A stretch of DNA of 64,000 bases from Abiotrophia defectiva ATCC 49176 (GCF_037041345.1 NZ_CP146287.1:62001-126000), one strand, 5' to 3'. Shown: positions 26,970 through 39,358, counted from the stretch's first letter. Notes: a model not told the origin generated them from the sequence alone. A program made the numbers and translations.

Positions 26970-27902
26970 ATGACTGTCGAGACAAGCTTCTTAGGGAAAA
27001 ACTTAGCTAATCCCCTCATGAATGCATCGGGGGTTCACTGTATGACGGTGGCCGAGATGGATGAGTTAGCGCAAAGTGCGGCTGGAGCCTTCGTAACCAA
27101 AACAGCAACACGAGATTATCGTGCAGGCAATCCCCAACCTCGTTATGTGGATGTGCCTCTGGGCAGCATTAACTCTATGGGTTTACCCAATGAAGGATTA
27201 GCTTATTACCTAGACTATTGCTTAGCGCGCCAGGATCAACAACCCCTACAATTCTTGTCGGTAGTAGGTCTAAGCTACGATGAGATTGTTGAGAACCTGC
27301 GTACTATAGAGGCTAGCGCCTATCAAGGGGTGACAGAATTCAACTTGTCATGTCCTAATGTCCCAGGCAAGCCTCAAATCGCCTATGACTTTGAATTGAC
27401 AGAGCGACTCTTAACAGAAGTCTTTTCTTTCTTCACTAAACCGCTAGGGCTTAAGTTGCCGCCTTACTTCGATATTGCCCATTTTGACCAGATGGCAGCT
27501 ATCCTTAATCGTTTCCCGCTGACCTATGTTAACTGCGTCAACTCAATTGGGAATGGTCTCTATATTGATGTCGACAAGGAGCAAGTAGTGATAAAACCCA
27601 AGGGAGGTTTCGGGGGTCTAGGCGGAGATTATATCAAACCAACCGCTTTGGCTAACGTACGGGCCTTCCATCAACGTCTCAATCCAACTATTAAGATTAT
27701 TGGCACCGGGGGTGTCAGAACCGGTCTGGATGTTTTTGAACATATTCTTTGTGGGGCTAGTTTAGTTCAGGTAGGGACGGCCCTTCACCAAGAAGGCGTA
27801 GGCATCTTTGAGCGTCTGCTCGCTGAGCTGGAGGCTATTATGGAAGCAAAGGGCTATAAGAGCTTAGATGATTTCAGGGGTAAATTACGTGAGATTGACT
27901 AA
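26970..27902 (+). CDS. pyrD: Dihydroorotate dehydrogenase, class 1A
   Basis: A 310-residue cytosolic flavoprotein that oxidises dihydroorotate to orotate in pyrimidine synthesis. Class 1A enzymes use fumarate as electron acceptor. NASGVHCMT near the start binds FMN and substrate. [13 protein letters not shown] carries the class 1 catalytic cysteine (C128), and [10 protein letters not shown] is the FMN phosphate loop. The absence of a membrane-targeting N-terminus excludes class 2, and no pyrK partner for class 1B is next to it. It is a solitary gene with its own promoter. Confidence 0.94.
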   Translation: MTVETSFLGKNLANPLMNASGVHCMTVAEMDELAQSAAGAFVTKTATRDYRAGNPQPRYVDVPLGSINSMGLPNEGLAYYLDYCLARQDQQPLQFLSVVGLSYDEIVENLRTIEASAYQGVTEFNLSCPNVPGKPQIAYDFELTERLLTEVFSFFTKPLGLKLPPYFDIAHFDQMAAILNRFPLTYVNCVNSIGNGLYIDVDKEQVVIKPKGGFGGLGGDYIKPTALANVRAFHQRLNPTIKIIGTGGVRTGLDVFEHILCGASLVQVGTALHQEGVGIFERLLAELEAIMEAKGYKSLDDFRGKLREID

Positions 27903-27923
27903 GTTTAGTAGATAAACAATCAC

Positions 27924-27950
27924 CGAGCCCTTTGCTCTGCAGAGGGCTCG
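27924..27950 (+). terminator. Hairpin after pyrD
   Basis: CGAGCCCT and AGGGCTCG form an 8-bp perfect stem. The U-run is poor, so this may be a weak or factor-dependent terminator. Confidence 0.55.
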
Positions 27951-27978
27951 ATGCTTGGGTTTAAGAGGCTAGTCCCCC

Positions 27979-28007
27979 TTGACAAAAGGACTTGAAATCC
28001 GTATAAT
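27979..28007 (+). promoter_or_regulatory. Perfect consensus promoter for rpoBC
   Basis: TTGACA and TATAAT with 17-bp spacing, the strongest promoter in the window. The transcript then has a ~215-base leader before rpoB. Confidence 0.92.
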
Positions 28008-28044
28008 ATTCAGATGCAAGAGTATGCACTTTAGAAAGTAAATG

Positions 28045-28130
28045 CGGCTTGAAATCTTGTCCAAGCCGGTATTTGAGGCCTAAACAACATGTAACGTCAC
28101 TCCAAAGAGTTGTTCTGTTGTCTTTTTTTT
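28045..28130 (+). promoter_or_regulatory. Structured rpoB leader with terminator-like attenuator
   Basis: A first hairpin pairs CGGCTTG (28045-28051) with CAAGCCG (28062-28068). A second, three-part stem pairs ACAACA (28084-28089) with TGTTGT (28116-28121), AAC with GTT, and ACTC with GAGT, and is followed by eight T residues (28123-28130). A terminator ahead of rpoB suggests regulated read-through. I do not recognise it as a known leader family; the L10 leader is not expected because rplJ-rplL is absent here. Confidence 0.65.
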
Positions 28131-28230
28131 GCGCTTCAAAGACCGAAAAATGTCATTTGTTAACAATTATTAATAATTGTAACCTTAATGTAAAGTGGTG
28201 TTCTTAGATTATATTATAGGGGTGAATCGC

Positions 28231-31200
28231 TTGAGTCATATCGTGAAATACGGTAAAAAAGCTGAGCGTCGAAGCTATGCGCGTATCGACGAAGTCTTAG
28301 AGTTGCCGAACTTGATTGAAATCCAAACGGATTCCTACAAATGGTTCTTGGATGAAGGGCTAAAAGTGATGTTCGAGGACATTTCGCCGATTGTCGATCA
28401 TTCGGAGAACTTGGAACTTCATTTTGTAGACTATGAGTTCAAGGAAGCTAAGTATAGCTTAGAAGAAGCTCGTAGCCATGACGCTAACTACTCAAAACCA
28501 ATCTATGTAACCTTGCGCCTGTTCAACAAAGAGACAGGTGAAGTCAAAGAACAAGAAGTCTTCTTCGGGGACTTCCCAATCATGACCGAAATGGGGACCT
28601 TCATTATCAACGGGGCGGAACGGGTTATCGTTTCTCAGTTGGTACGTTCTCCAGGTGTCTATTTCCACGACCGTATGGACAAGAAAGGCCGCCACAGCTA
28701 TACTTCTACGGTTATTCCTAACCGTGGGGCTTGGTTGGAATTTGAATCAGATGCTAAAGGGATTGCCTATGTCCGCATTGACCGGACCCGGAAGATTCCA
28801 TTGACTGTCTTGATGCGTGCCTTAGGTTTTGGTTCAGATGACGAGATTTATGATATCTTCGGCCAATCTGAGCTCTTAGACTTAACTATCGAGAAGGATG
28901 TTCACAAAAATATTCAAGATTCTCGTACGGAAGAAGCCTTGAAGGACATTTACGAGCGTCTCCGTCCAGGTGAACCTAAGACCGCAGAAAGCTCACGTAA
29001 CCTCTTGGTTGCACGTTTCTTCGACCCACGTCGCTATGACTTAGCACCTGTAGGTCGATACAAGATTAACAAGAAACTCCACCTCAAGAACCGTTTGATT
29101 GGCTTGACCTTGGCAGAAACCTTGGTTAACCCAGAAACAGGCGAAGTGCTCTTTGAAGAAGGAACGGTCTTGGATCAAGAACGCGTTCAAGCTTTGATCC
29201 CTCATTTAGAGTCTGGCTTGAATAAGGTGACCCTCTATCCTTCTGAAGATAGTGTGGTAGCTCAACCAATCGATTTACAAATTGTTAAGGTTTACTCACC
29301 TAAGAACCCAGAGCAAGTGATTAACTTAATCGGCAACGGGAATATTGAGAAGATTAAGTGCTTGACGCCAGCTGACATTATTGCGTCAATGAACTACTAT
29401 CTCTACTTAGACCAAGGAATTGGTGTTACAGACGATATCGACCACTTGGCTAACCGCCGTATTCGTTCAGTCGGTGAATTATTGCAAAACCAATTCCGTA
29501 TCGGGCTATCCCGGATGGAACGGGTAGTGCGTGAGCGTATGTCGCTCCAAGACGTTGCGACCATCACGCCACAACAATTAATTAACATTCGTCCAGTGGT
29601 AGCGGCTATTAAGGAATTCTTCGGTTCCTCCCAGTTGTCACAATTCATGGACCAAGTTAACCCACTCGGGGAATTGACCCACAAACGTCGTCTATCAGCC
29701 TTAGGGCCTGGTGGTTTGACGCGGGACCGTGCCGGCTATGAAGTGCGGGACGTTCACTACTCTCACTACGGTCGTATGTGTCCAATCGAGACGCCAGAAG
29801 GTCCTAACATCGGGTTGATTAACAGCTTGTCTTCTTATGCGAAGATTAACAAGTATGGTTTTATTGAGACGCCTTACCGTAAAGTGGACAAATCGGTTAC
29901 GCCACACCGTGTCACGACCGAAATTGACTACCTAGCAGCGGACGAGGAAGACTTGTATGTAGTAGCCCAAGCCAACTCTAAACTCAATGAGGACGGAACC
30001 TTCGCGAAAGACCTAGTTATGGCGCGTTTCCGTTCACAAAACATTGAGGTTAACGTTGACCAAGTAGACTACATGGACGTGTCACCAAAACAAGTTGTCG
30101 CTGTCGCGACTGCTAGCATTCCGTTCTTGGAAAACGACGACTCCAACCGGGCCTTGATGGGTGCCAACATGCAACGTCAAGCTGTGCCACTTATTAATCC
30201 GCAATCCCCACTGATTGGGACTGGGATGGAATATAAGGCAGCGCACGACTCAGGGGCTGCGCTCCTATGTAAACGCGCCGGTGAAGTGGTTTATGTCGAT
30301 GCTAACAAGGTTCGCGTACGTACACCAGAAGGTGAAGTTGACGAATACCGTCTAACTAAGTTTGCGCGTTCTAACGCAGGGACCTGCTACAACCAACGCC
30401 CAATCGTAGAATTAGGCGACCAAGTTGATGCTTTGGAAATCTTAGCAGATGGTCCATCTATGCAAAATGGGGAAATGGCCCTCGGTCAGAACCCATTGGT
30501 AGCCTTCATGACTTGGGAAGGGTATAACTATGAGGACGCGGTTATCATGTCTGAGCGTCTAGTCAAAGACGATGTATATACCTCTATCCACATTGAAGAA
30601 TACGAATCAGAGTCCCGTGACACCAAGTTAGGGCCTGAAGAAATTACTCGCGAAATTCCAAACGTTTCCGAAGATGCCCTCAAGTACTTGGACAAAGACG
30701 GGATTATCTGTATCGGGGCGGAAGTAAAAGACGGCGATATCCTGGTTGGTAAGGTAACGCCAAAAGGTGTAACTGAGTTGTCCGCGGAAGAACGCTTGCT
30801 CCACGCTATCTTCGGTGAGAAGGCGCGTGAAGTACGTGATACTTCCTTGCGTGTGCCACACGGCGGGGGCGGGATTGTCCACGACGTTAAAATCTTTACC
30901 CGCGAAGCTGGCGACGAATTGGCACCAGGTGTCAACAAGCTGGTCCGCGTCTACATCGTACAAAAACGTAAAATTAACGAAGGGGATAAGATGGCCGGTC
31001 GTCACGGTAACAAAGGGGTTGTCTCCCTTATCATGCCGGAAGAAGATATGCCATTCTTACCAGATGGTACCCCAGTTGATATCATGTTGAACCCGTTAGG
31101 GGTTCCATCCCGTATGAACATCGGGCAAGTCCTAGAGTTACACTTGGGGATGGCTGCTCGCGAAATGGGCATCAAGATTGCAACACCTGTCTTTGACGGT

Positions 31201-31881
31201 GCTAGCGAAGAAGATGTCTGGGAAACAGTTAAGGAAGCTGGCTTAGAGGCTGACGCTAAGACTATCTTATATGATGGTCGAACCGGTGAACCATTTGACC
31301 GTAAAGTCTCTGTTGGGGTTATGTACATGATTAAGTTGGCCCACATGGTCGACGACAAGTTGCATGCTCGTTCAACAGGTCCATACTCTCTGGTTACCCA
31401 ACAACCATTGGGTGGTAAAGCTCAATTTGGTGGGCAACGTTTCGGGGAGATGGAAGTTTGGGCCTTGGAAGCTTATGGTGCCGCTTATACCCTGCAAGAA
31501 ATCTTAACCTACAAGTCTGACGACGTAGTCGGCCGGGTGAAAACCTACGAAGCCATCGTCAAAGGTCAACCAATTCCACGTCCTGGTGTGCCGGAATCCT
31601 TCCGCGTCCTTGTTAAGGAATTGCAAGCCTTAGGTTTAGATCTCAAAGTTTTAGATGAACATGATCAAGAAATCGAATTACGCGATGACGACGATGAGGA
31701 TGAAGTAATCAACTTCAATGCCCTCGACCGCTATAAGGCTGATCAAATGGCCCACCATCATGCAGCAGAAGCCGAAGATGAAGGTGAAGAACCAAAGACT
31801 GAGATTAACCTTGACGAACAGGCAATCGCGGAAGACTTGATCGATTCAGCGGTTGAAGACGAACTCGATTCATTAGACTAA
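28231..31881 (+). CDS. rpoB: RNA polymerase beta subunit
   Basis: A 1216-residue subunit forming part of the active-site cleft and the rifampicin pocket. The TTG start at 28231 is chosen because AGGGGTGA lies 6 bases upstream and the N-terminus then reads [18 protein letters not shown], as in relatives; upstream in-frame GTG codons at 28195 and 28222 fit less well. The rifampicin region ([20 protein letters not shown]) keeps the key D, H and S residues at E. coli positions 516, 526 and 531, so no common resistance change is visible. [11 protein letters not shown] and the switch regions are intact. The C-terminus has a long acidic tail. Confidence 0.98.
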   Translation: MSHIVKYGKKAERRSYARIDEVLELPNLIEIQTDSYKWFLDEGLKVMFEDISPIVDHSENLELHFVDYEFKEAKYSLEEARSHDANYSKPIYVTLRLFNKETGEVKEQEVFFGDFPIMTEMGTFIINGAERVIVSQLVRSPGVYFHDRMDKKGRHSYTSTVIPNRGAWLEFESDAKGIAYVRIDRTRKIPLTVLMRALGFGSDDEIYDIFGQSELLDLTIEKDVHKNIQDSRTEEALKDIYERLRPGEPKTAESSRNLLVARFFDPRRYDLAPVGRYKINKKLHLKNRLIGLTLAETLVNPETGEVLFEEGTVLDQERVQALIPHLESGLNKVTLYPSEDSVVAQPIDLQIVKVYSPKNPEQVINLIGNGNIEKIKCLTPADIIASMNYYLYLDQGIGVTDDIDHLANRRIRSVGELLQNQFRIGLSRMERVVRERMSLQDVATITPQQLINIRPVVAAIKEFFGSSQLSQFMDQVNPLGELTHKRRLSALGPGGLTRDRAGYEVRDVHYSHYGRMCPIETPEGPNIGLINSLSSYAKINKYGFIETPYRKVDKSVTPHRVTTEIDYLAADEEDLYVVAQANSKLNEDGTFAKDLVMARFRSQNIEVNVDQVDYMDVSPKQVVAVATASIPFLENDDSNRALMGANMQRQAVPLINPQSPLIGTGMEYKAAHDSGAALLCKRAGEVVYVDANKVRVRTPEGEVDEYRLTKFARSNAGTCYNQRPIVELGDQVDALEILADGPSMQNGEMALGQNPLVAFMTWEGYNYEDAVIMSERLVKDDVYTSIHIEEYESESRDTKLGPEEITREIPNVSEDALKYLDKDGIICIGAEVKDGDILVGKVTPKGVTELSAEERLLHAIFGEKAREVRDTSLRVPHGGGGIVHDVKIFTREAGDELAPGVNKLVRVYIVQKRKINEGDKMAGRHGNKGVVSLIMPEEDMPFLPDGTPVDIMLNPLGVPSRMNIGQVLELHLGMAAREMGIKIATPVFDGASEEDVWETVKEAGLEADAKTILYDGRTGEPFDRKVSVGVMYMIKLAHMVDDKLHARSTGPYSLVTQQPLGGKAQFGGQRFGEMEVWALEAYGAAYTLQEILTYKSDDVVGRVKTYEAIVKGQPIPRPGVPESFRVLVKELQALGLDLKVLDEHDQEIELRDDDDEDEVINFNALDRYKADQMAHHHAAEAEDEGEEPKTEINLDEQAIAEDLIDSAVEDELDSLD

Positions 31882-31893
31882 GTTTTAGGAGCC

Positions 31894-31918
31894 CCTAGCC
31901 TAGCAAGTCTAGGCTAGG
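31894..31918 (+). other. 10-bp hairpin between rpoB and rpoC
   Basis: CCTAGCCTAG and CTAGGCTAGG form a perfect stem with loop CAAGT and no U-run. It may be a pause, processing or mRNA-stability element; it does not look like a terminator. Confidence 0.6.
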
Positions 31919-31965
31919 CTGGCAATCCTAACAGAACAATACAAAAGAAAGAGGAGGTCAGCCCT

Positions 31966-34900
31966 TTGATCGATGTAAATAATTTTGAAGCGATGCAAAT
32001 TGGCCTAGCGTCTCCAGAAAAAATTCGGAGTTGGTCCTATGGTGAGGTCAAAAAACCTGAAACTATCAACTACCGGACGCTAAAACCAGAAAAAGACGGC
32101 TTATTCTGCGAGCGCATCTTTGGTCCAACTAAGGACTGGGAATGTAGCTGTGGAAAGCTCAAACGAATTCGCTATAAGGGTCGGGTCTGCGACCGTTGTG
32201 GCGTCGAAGTAACGCGTGCCAAAGTCCGTCGCGAACGGATGGGGCATATTGAGTTGGCAGCGCCTGTCACTCACGTATGGTACTTCAAAGGAATCCCAAG
32301 CCGGATGGGCTTGGTCTTGGACATGAGCCCACGACTCTTGGAAGAAGTTATCTACTTCGCTTCATATGTTGTAATCGACAGCGGTGACACCCCATTAGAA
32401 CGCAAGTCTCTCTTGACTGAGATGGAATACCGTGAGAAAAAACGCGAATACGGTGACCGTTTCTATGCCAAAATGGGGGCAGAAGCCATCAAGGAATTGT
32501 TGGATGCTGTTGATTTAGAAGCAGAATGTGCGGAATTAAAGGAAGTGCTCAAGACCGCTACAGGTCAAAAACGGATGCGAGCGATTCGTCGCTTGGACAT
32601 CTTAGATGCCTTCCGTTTATCAGGCAACAAGCCATCATGGATGGTCTTGGATGTGCTGCCGGTTATTCCACCAGATATTCGTCCTATGGTCCAATTAGAA
32701 GGTGGCCGGTTTGCAACAAGTGACTTGAACGATCTCTATCGTCGAGTAATCAACCGTAACAACCGTCTCAAACGTCTCTTGGACTTGGGCGCACCAAACA
32801 TTATCGTTCAAAACGAAAAACGTATGTTACAAGAAGCGGTCGATGCCTTAATCGATAACGGTCGTCGTGGCCGTGCCGTAACAGGTCCAGGTAACCGCGC
32901 GCTCAAGTCCCTCTCTCACATGTTGAAAGGGAAACAAGGTCGTTTCCGTCAAAACCTTTTAGGGAAACGGGTCGACTACTCTGGTCGTTCGGTAATTGTC
33001 GTGGGGCCAAACCTTAAGATGTACCAATGTGGGTTGCCAAAAGAAATGGCCATCGAACTCTTCAAGCCTTTCGTTATGAAAGAATTGGTGGAACGTGGTA
33101 TTGCTGGCAACATTAAGAATGCTAAGCGCATGATCGAAACACAAGATACTGCCATCTGGCCAGTAATTGAAGAAGTTATCAAGGAACACCCAGTTCTTCT
33201 CAACCGGGCACCTACGCTCCACCGTTTGGGGATCCAAGCCTTCGAACCAACCTTGGTTGAAGGTCGGGCAATTCGCTTGCACCCACTGGTCTGTGAAGCC
33301 TACAACGCCGACTTTGACGGTGACCAAATGGCCGTTCACGTCCCATTGTCTGAAGAAGCTCAAGCTGAAGCGCGCTTGCTCATGTTAGCGGCACAAAACA
33401 TCTTGAACCCTAAAGATGGTAAGCCTGTTGTTACGCCATCTCAGGACATGGTCTTGGGGAACTACTACCTGACCTTGGAAGAGGCAGGGCGTATTGGTGA
33501 AGGTTTGGTTGTAAGTGACGTCTCTGAGGCAGAGATTGCTTACCAAAACGGCTACGTTCACCTCCACACTCGGATTGCGATTCCTGCTAAGGCTTTAGTT
33601 GGTAAGCCATTCACTGATTGGCAAAAGGAACGTCTCATGGTAACGACCGTTGGGAAATTGCTCTTCAACGAAATCATGCCACCAGAGTTCCCTTACCTCA
33701 ATGAGCCTTCACACGAGAACTTAACTGAGAAGACACCAGATAAGTACTTCTTAGAAGCTGGGGTAAATGTACCAGAAGCGATTGCGGCGATGGACTTAGT
33801 CCCACCATTTAAGAAGAAAGACTTAGGGCGCATTATCGCGCAAGTCTTCAAACGTTTCAAGATTACCGAAACTTCTGTTATGTTGGACCGCATGAAGAAC
33901 TTGGGTTACAAGTTCTCAACTCGTGCCGGGATTACTGTAGGGGCGGCCGACGTATTACGTCTGGAATCTAAGGGTGAAATCTTAGAGAAAGCCCACAGCC
34001 GTGTTGACAACATTACCAAGCAATACCGTCGTGGTTTGATTACAGACGACGAGCGTTACGAATCCGTTATTCGGACATGGGAACAAGCTAAGGATCAAAT
34101 TCAAGAAGAATTGCGTAAGTCCTTGCCACGCTTGAACCCGATCGCGATGATGTCTGACTCCGGGGCCCGTGGTAACATCTCTAACTTTACCCAGTTAGCT
34201 GGGATGCGGGGGAACATGGCGGCGCCATCTGGTCGAATCATTGAATTGCCTATCACCTCTAACTTCCGTGAAGGTTTGTCTGTCTTGGAAATGTTTATCT
34301 CGACCCACGGGGCGCGTAAAGGGATGACCGATACGGCCTTGAAGACCGCCGACTCTGGTTACTTAACTCGTCGTTTGGTTGACGTGGCGCAAGATGTCAT
34401 CATCCGTGAAGACGACTGTGGTACCGACCGTGGTATGACGGTTCGTGCCATTATGGATGGTAATTCCGTCATTGAATCTCTGGAAGAACGTTTGATTGGG
34501 CGTTACGCACGTAAAACGGTTCGTCACCCAGAAACAGGCCAAGTATTAGTAGAAGCTAACCACATTATTACGGAAGACATGGCAGATGCCATCGTGGCAG
34601 CAGGGATTGAAGAAGTAACCATTCGTTCAGTCTTCACCTGTGATACCAACCACGGGGTATGTAAGAAGTGTTATGGTCGCAACTTAGCGACTGGTTCTGA
34701 AGTGGAAGTCGGCGAAGCAGTGGGTACCATTGCCGCTCAATCCATCGGGGAACCTGGTACCCAGCTGACCATGCGTACCTTCCACACCGGTGGGGTTGCG
34801 GGTGGTGGCGATATCACCCAAGGTTTGCCACGTATTCAAGAAATCTTCGAAGCTCGTCATCCAAAAGGGCAAGCAACGATTACTGAAGTGGCCGGGATTA

Positions 34901-35601
34901 TTGAATCAATTGTTGAGAAAGAATCCGACCGTAGCCGTGACATCACAGTTAAGGGCGTGACGGATACCCGTACTTACAATGTGCCTTACACTTCCCGTCT
35001 CAAGGTTGCGGAAGGCGACAGCGTAGAACGTGGTCAAGCCTTAACTGAAGGTTCAATCGATCCTAAGGAATTACTCCGCGTAACCGATGTCTTGACCGTA
35101 GAAAACTACTTGCTCCGCGAGGTTCAAGCAGTATACCGTGGTCAAGGGGTAGAAATCGGCGACAAACACGTCGAAGTAATGGTTCGTCAAATGTTGCGTA
35201 AGGTTCGCGTTATGGACCCTGCTTCAACTGACATCTTGCCAGGTGCCTTACTGGATATCTCAGACTTCGCCAAGGCTAACACTAACGCTATTCAAGCCGG
35301 TGAAGTGCCAGCGACAGCTCGTCCAGTCCTCATGGGGATTACCAAGGCTGCCTTGGAAACTAAGTCCTTCATCTCTGCTGCATCCTTCCAAGAGACAACT
35401 CGTGTCTTGACTGATGCTGCTATCCGCGGTAAGAAAGACGCTCTCCTTGGTCTTAAGGAGAACGTTACAATTGGTAAGTTGATTCCAGCCGGGACCGGGA
35501 TGACCCGTTACCGTAAGTTGGAAACCAACATTCAACCACCTGTTGTCGAGGCGGAAGACGAAGACATTGAATTAGAAAATCAAGCACCTGCTAAGGCCTA
35601 G
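31966..35601 (+). CDS. rpoC: RNA polymerase beta' subunit
   Basis: A 1211-residue catalytic subunit. The TTG start lies 7 bases after GAGGAGGT and gives [20 protein letters not shown], matching relatives that also use TTG. The N-terminal zinc finger is CSCG...CDRCG. The active-site loop [12 protein letters not shown] holds the three magnesium-binding aspartates. The second zinc site is seen in [15 protein letters not shown]. The trigger-loop region ([20 protein letters not shown]) is complete. It is co-transcribed with rpoB. Confidence 0.98.
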   Translation: MIDVNNFEAMQIGLASPEKIRSWSYGEVKKPETINYRTLKPEKDGLFCERIFGPTKDWECSCGKLKRIRYKGRVCDRCGVEVTRAKVRRERMGHIELAAPVTHVWYFKGIPSRMGLVLDMSPRLLEEVIYFASYVVIDSGDTPLERKSLLTEMEYREKKREYGDRFYAKMGAEAIKELLDAVDLEAECAELKEVLKTATGQKRMRAIRRLDILDAFRLSGNKPSWMVLDVLPVIPPDIRPMVQLEGGRFATSDLNDLYRRVINRNNRLKRLLDLGAPNIIVQNEKRMLQEAVDALIDNGRRGRAVTGPGNRALKSLSHMLKGKQGRFRQNLLGKRVDYSGRSVIVVGPNLKMYQCGLPKEMAIELFKPFVMKELVERGIAGNIKNAKRMIETQDTAIWPVIEEVIKEHPVLLNRAPTLHRLGIQAFEPTLVEGRAIRLHPLVCEAYNADFDGDQMAVHVPLSEEAQAEARLLMLAAQNILNPKDGKPVVTPSQDMVLGNYYLTLEEAGRIGEGLVVSDVSEAEIAYQNGYVHLHTRIAIPAKALVGKPFTDWQKERLMVTTVGKLLFNEIMPPEFPYLNEPSHENLTEKTPDKYFLEAGVNVPEAIAAMDLVPPFKKKDLGRIIAQVFKRFKITETSVMLDRMKNLGYKFSTRAGITVGAADVLRLESKGEILEKAHSRVDNITKQYRRGLITDDERYESVIRTWEQAKDQIQEELRKSLPRLNPIAMMSDSGARGNISNFTQLAGMRGNMAAPSGRIIELPITSNFREGLSVLEMFISTHGARKGMTDTALKTADSGYLTRRLVDVAQDVIIREDDCGTDRGMTVRAIMDGNSVIESLEERLIGRYARKTVRHPETGQVLVEANHIITEDMADAIVAAGIEEVTIRSVFTCDTNHGVCKKCYGRNLATGSEVEVGEAVGTIAAQSIGEPGTQLTMRTFHTGGVAGGGDITQGLPRIQEIFEARHPKGQATITEVAGIIESIVEKESDRSRDITVKGVTDTRTYNVPYTSRLKVAEGDSVERGQALTEGSIDPKELLRVTDVLTVENYLLREVQAVYRGQGVEIGDKHVEVMVRQMLRKVRVMDPASTDILPGALLDISDFAKANTNAIQAGEVPATARPVLMGITKAALETKSFISAASFQETTRVLTDAAIRGKKDALLGLKENVTIGKLIPAGTGMTRYRKLETNIQPPVVEAEDEDIELENQAPAKA

Positions 35602-35618
35602 ACCTTCAAGTGCTAAGC

Positions 35619-35650
35619 CAATAGGCTGGGAAGATTCCCAGCCTATTTTT
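35619..35650 (+). terminator. Terminator of rpoBC
   Basis: ATAGGCTGGG and CCCAGCCTAT pair, extended by GAA/TTC at the loop, followed by five T. From 35651 to about 35820 I see no gene or signal. Confidence 0.92.
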
Positions 35651-35825
35651 GTATTGGAAAGGGCCTGAATTTTCCCTAGGAAATCGAGTTTTAGAGATAG
35701 GATATTGTCCGAAAGATAGTGGAACCGATTCTCTAAAAGTTCCAAAAATACCCGATATTATACGGACGATCAGACAGAAAAATGGCCTAATTTTCGATTA
35801 TGTCAGTGTTATTTTGCTAGTGATA

Positions 35826-35834
35826 TGCTATAAT
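35826..35834 (+). promoter_or_regulatory. Extended -10 promoter
   Basis: TGCTATAAT lies 22 bases before the ATG of the nucleotidyltransferase-like gene. No clear -35 box. Confidence 0.55.
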
Positions 35835-35856
35835 AGAGGCAAAGGGAGGTGCTCAC

Positions 35857-36648
35857 ATGGTAACAAAAGAGCTGATTCAACAACGCGCTGTTTTCCTAAG
35901 TACCCTTTGTCGAGATTTGGAGCAGGAGTCCTGGGTAAGAGGTTTTTTTCTAGCTGGCCACACGCTTCAAGGTCAGGACGATCCCTACTCAGATATCGAT
36001 CTCCGTCTTATTGTCATCGACAAAAAAGCCAAGCGCCAGGTCTATGAATGGTTGGCGACATGGTCACCTGATTTACTCTTTATTGAAGAGCTAAATGACG
36101 TCAATGCCTCCTTTTACTTTGAGCATTTTATCAAGTTGAAAGTGCTGGCCTATTATGCTTCAGAACTTGAGCCAAGCATCTGGTTCAAACAAATTCAAGT
36201 CATTTGGGACCCGGAAGGCATGATTGAACCGATGCGACAATCTTCCTTGGCCTTGGAATTGTCAGTCAATCAGGCCATGATTGACCACTATTTGACCAAG
36301 TACTACGCCCACCTCAATACCTTATGCAGAGGTATGATGCGAGGCGAGATTAACTACTGCATGCAATGCATCTTGATGATGCGCAATATTTTGTCGGCCC
36401 TCTGGTGCCTAGAAAAAGGCCACTTGCCCAACGATATTGGCGACTGGTCTCGCTATGAAGGCGCCCGCTCAGTTCTCAGCCAATCCCAACAGCAATGGAT
36501 GCAGAAGGTGATTTCGCTGGACAAGCAGTCAGTCCGTCATTTCTGCCTGGATGCTAATCAACAAATCAAACAGGTCTTAGTACGATTTGGTTATGATACC
36601 CACCAGTTTGACCGGCTGACCCTCCATGTCTTGGAAGAGACTCACTAA
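35857..36648 (+). CDS. Nucleotidyltransferase-domain protein, function unknown
   Basis: A 263-residue protein with an N-terminal nucleotidyltransferase fold: FFLAGHTLQGQDDPYSDIDLRLIV resembles the G-S-x(8-12)-D-x-D pattern of aminoglycoside adenylyltransferases, though the usual GS is GH here. The C-terminal half is helical and lacks a recognised domain. It could add a nucleotide to a small molecule or be a chromosomal housekeeping relative; there is no basis to call antibiotic resistance. The ATG follows GGGAGGTG. It stands alone between the rpoBC terminator and a large hairpin, in GC-richer DNA than rpoBC. Confidence 0.6.
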   Translation: MVTKELIQQRAVFLSTLCRDLEQESWVRGFFLAGHTLQGQDDPYSDIDLRLIVIDKKAKRQVYEWLATWSPDLLFIEELNDVNASFYFEHFIKLKVLAYYASELEPSIWFKQIQVIWDPEGMIEPMRQSSLALELSVNQAMIDHYLTKYYAHLNTLCRGMMRGEINYCMQCILMMRNILSALWCLEKGHLPNDIGDWSRYEGARSVLSQSQQQWMQKVISLDKQSVRHFCLDANQQIKQVLVRFGYDTHQFDRLTLHVLEETH

Positions 36649-36667
36649 TTGGCTTATTCTCTTACGC

Positions 36668-36723
36668 CCACCTAGCTTGCTAGGCCAATCGGATGCCCCC
36701 GTATTGGTCCGCAAGCTAGGTGG
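36668..36723 (+). terminator. Large 56-base hairpin, possible terminator
   Basis: A 13-bp perfect outer stem (CCACCTAGCTTGC with GCAAGCTAGGTGG) continues with GGCCAAT/ATTGGTC inside. The T-rich tail (TTTGCTTG) is weak. It separates the nucleotidyltransferase gene from lysS. Confidence 0.6.
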
Positions 36724-36767
36724 TTTGCTTGTCTACTGCTATTTTTGTCTGCTTAGGTGAAAAAGTC

Positions 36768-36796
36768 ATGACATTTAGGCTTTTTTCAGGTACAAT
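36768..36796 (+). promoter_or_regulatory. lysS promoter
   Basis: ATGACA and TACAAT are spaced 17 bp apart; both boxes match consensus at five of six positions. AGGAGG precedes the ATG. No T-box structure was noticed in the short leader. Confidence 0.7.
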
Positions 36797-36853
36797 AAAG
36801 ACGTATGGGCTTTTTTGATAAGAGCCGTCAAGACAGCATTAGGAGGAAATTAA

Positions 36854-38362
<1,509 letters not shown>

Positions 38363-38371
38363 GATTTGAGG

Positions 38372-38400
38372 AGACTGGAATTGATTTTCCAGTCTTTTTT
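38372..38400 (+). terminator. Terminator after lysS
   Basis: AGACTGGAA and TTCCAGTCT form a perfect stem, followed by a T-run. Confidence 0.9.
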
Positions 38401-38478
38401 ATGTAGGGGCCAAAAGTGAAGAAATCAGCACTAATTAAAGAGTCTTCAGTTTTTGTGAGAGGCGAATTTGGCAAAAGA

Positions 38479-38487
38479 TGCTATAAT
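38479..38487 (+). promoter_or_regulatory. Extended -10 promoter of the ASCH gene
   Basis: TGCTATAAT lies 28 bases before the chosen ATG. This rules out the longer frame from 38468, whose start would be inside the promoter. Confidence 0.6.
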
Positions 38488-38515
38488 AAAAGAAAAAGGT
38501 CGGGAGGCGAGCGAG

Positions 38516-38989
38516 ATGCGCAGTGAAGTCATGTGGCAGGATTTTTGTAGGCGTCAGGGGCTGGCAAAGGATACGCCCTATGAGGCTTTTAGTTTCGGTG
38601 GACCGGGCAGTGTCATTGCGGACCCCTTGGCTCAGCTGGTCATGGCGGGCAAGAAGACGGCCACCTGCTCAGCCAAATTGCTCTATGAGGTAGAGGATGA
38701 GCCCCTGCCGGAAGTTGGAAGCTATAGCGTGATTCTGAATAGCCGTAACCAGGCTCAATGTGTCATTCAGACCACGGGGGTGGTCACCATGCCCTATGAA
38801 GAAGTGACCGAAGCTTGGGCTAGAAAAGAAGGAGAGGGCGACCTTAGCCTAGAATATTGGCGCCAGGCCCATTGGTCTTTCTTTGAAGCAGAATTTCGCT
38901 TAGTCAATCAGGTTTTTACCCCTGAACAGGAACTGGTTTTCGAAGAGTTCCAGGTAGTTTATCGCTTGCCAGAGGCGAGCTTAGGCTGA
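38516..38989 (+). CDS. ASCH-domain protein (YhfF type)
   Basis: A 157-residue protein consisting of an ASCH domain, a small beta-barrel related to PUA domains. Typical blocks are GKKTATCS (the lysine-threonine pocket) and DLSLEYWRQAHWSFF near the end. ASCH proteins are thought to bind RNA or modified nucleosides, and one family member hydrolyses N4-acetylcytidine; the role here is not known. The start at 38516 follows GGGAGG and lies downstream of the promoter. It begins a run of four small genes ahead of rpsL. Confidence 0.78.
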   Translation: MRSEVMWQDFCRRQGLAKDTPYEAFSFGGPGSVIADPLAQLVMAGKKTATCSAKLLYEVEDEPLPEVGSYSVILNSRNQAQCVIQTTGVVTMPYEEVTEAWARKEGEGDLSLEYWRQAHWSFFEAEFRLVNQVFTPEQELVFEEFQVVYRLPEASLG

Positions 38990-39022
38990 TTTACTGGCTC
39001 GAAAAATCCAGACAGAAAAAGA

Positions 39023-39048
39023 CCAATATATCATATATGATATATTGG
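39023..39048. promoter_or_regulatory. 26-bp perfect palindrome
   Basis: From CCAATATATCATA to its exact reverse complement, with no spacer. It lies 22 bases before the GNAT start codon and 34 bases after the ASCH stop. Location and symmetry suggest an operator; without a U-run it is less likely to be a terminator. It also contains TATGAT-like -10 strings. Confidence 0.6.
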
Positions 39049-39069
39049 GAAAAATAAGGAGGAGAAAGA

Positions 39070-39354
39070 ATGGAATTTGTAAGAACAGAAAGAGGATTTG
39101 AAGGCTATAATGCAGCAGGAGAGGTCGTGGCTGAGATTACTTATCGGCCGACAGAAGATCCCAAGGTAGTCATTGCCGACCATACTTTTGTGGACGATAG
39201 TTTGCGTGGCCAGGGTGTCGCCCAAGAACTCTTGGACACCTTAGTAGCGGCTATGAAGGCTGAAGGCAAAAAGATTAAGGCAGAATGCTCTTATGTAGTA
39301 GCTAAGTTCCAACGTGACTCGCAGTATGATGCGGTCAATGCCGATAAGGACTAG
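39070..39354 (+). CDS. Small GNAT-type acetyltransferase domain protein
   Basis: A 94-residue protein of the short GNAT class (YjdJ/YidJ-like, GCN5-related). The middle part IADHTFVDDSLRGQGVAQELL matches the beta4-alpha3 core, in which the R/Q-x-x-G-x-G/A acetyl-CoA loop is RGQGVA. The following helix and ECSYVVAKFQRD strand are typical. These tiny family members often lack a known substrate. AGGAGG precedes the ATG. Its stop is 4 bases before the Nudix start, so the two are co-transcribed. Confidence 0.82.
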   Translation: MEFVRTERGFEGYNAAGEVVAEITYRPTEDPKVVIADHTFVDDSLRGQGVAQELLDTLVAAMKAEGKKIKAECSYVVAKFQRDSQYDAVNADKD

Positions 39355-39358
39355 TCGG

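Noticed and set aside
28045-28130. Known riboswitch or T-box in the rpoB leader
   Set aside because: No T-box consensus or known aptamer could be recognised; it is reported only as an attenuator candidate.
35649-36047. 132-codon frame overlapping the nucleotidyltransferase gene
   Set aside because: Its start has no ribosome binding site and it runs through the rpoBC terminator region and the next promoter; the other frame has clear motifs.
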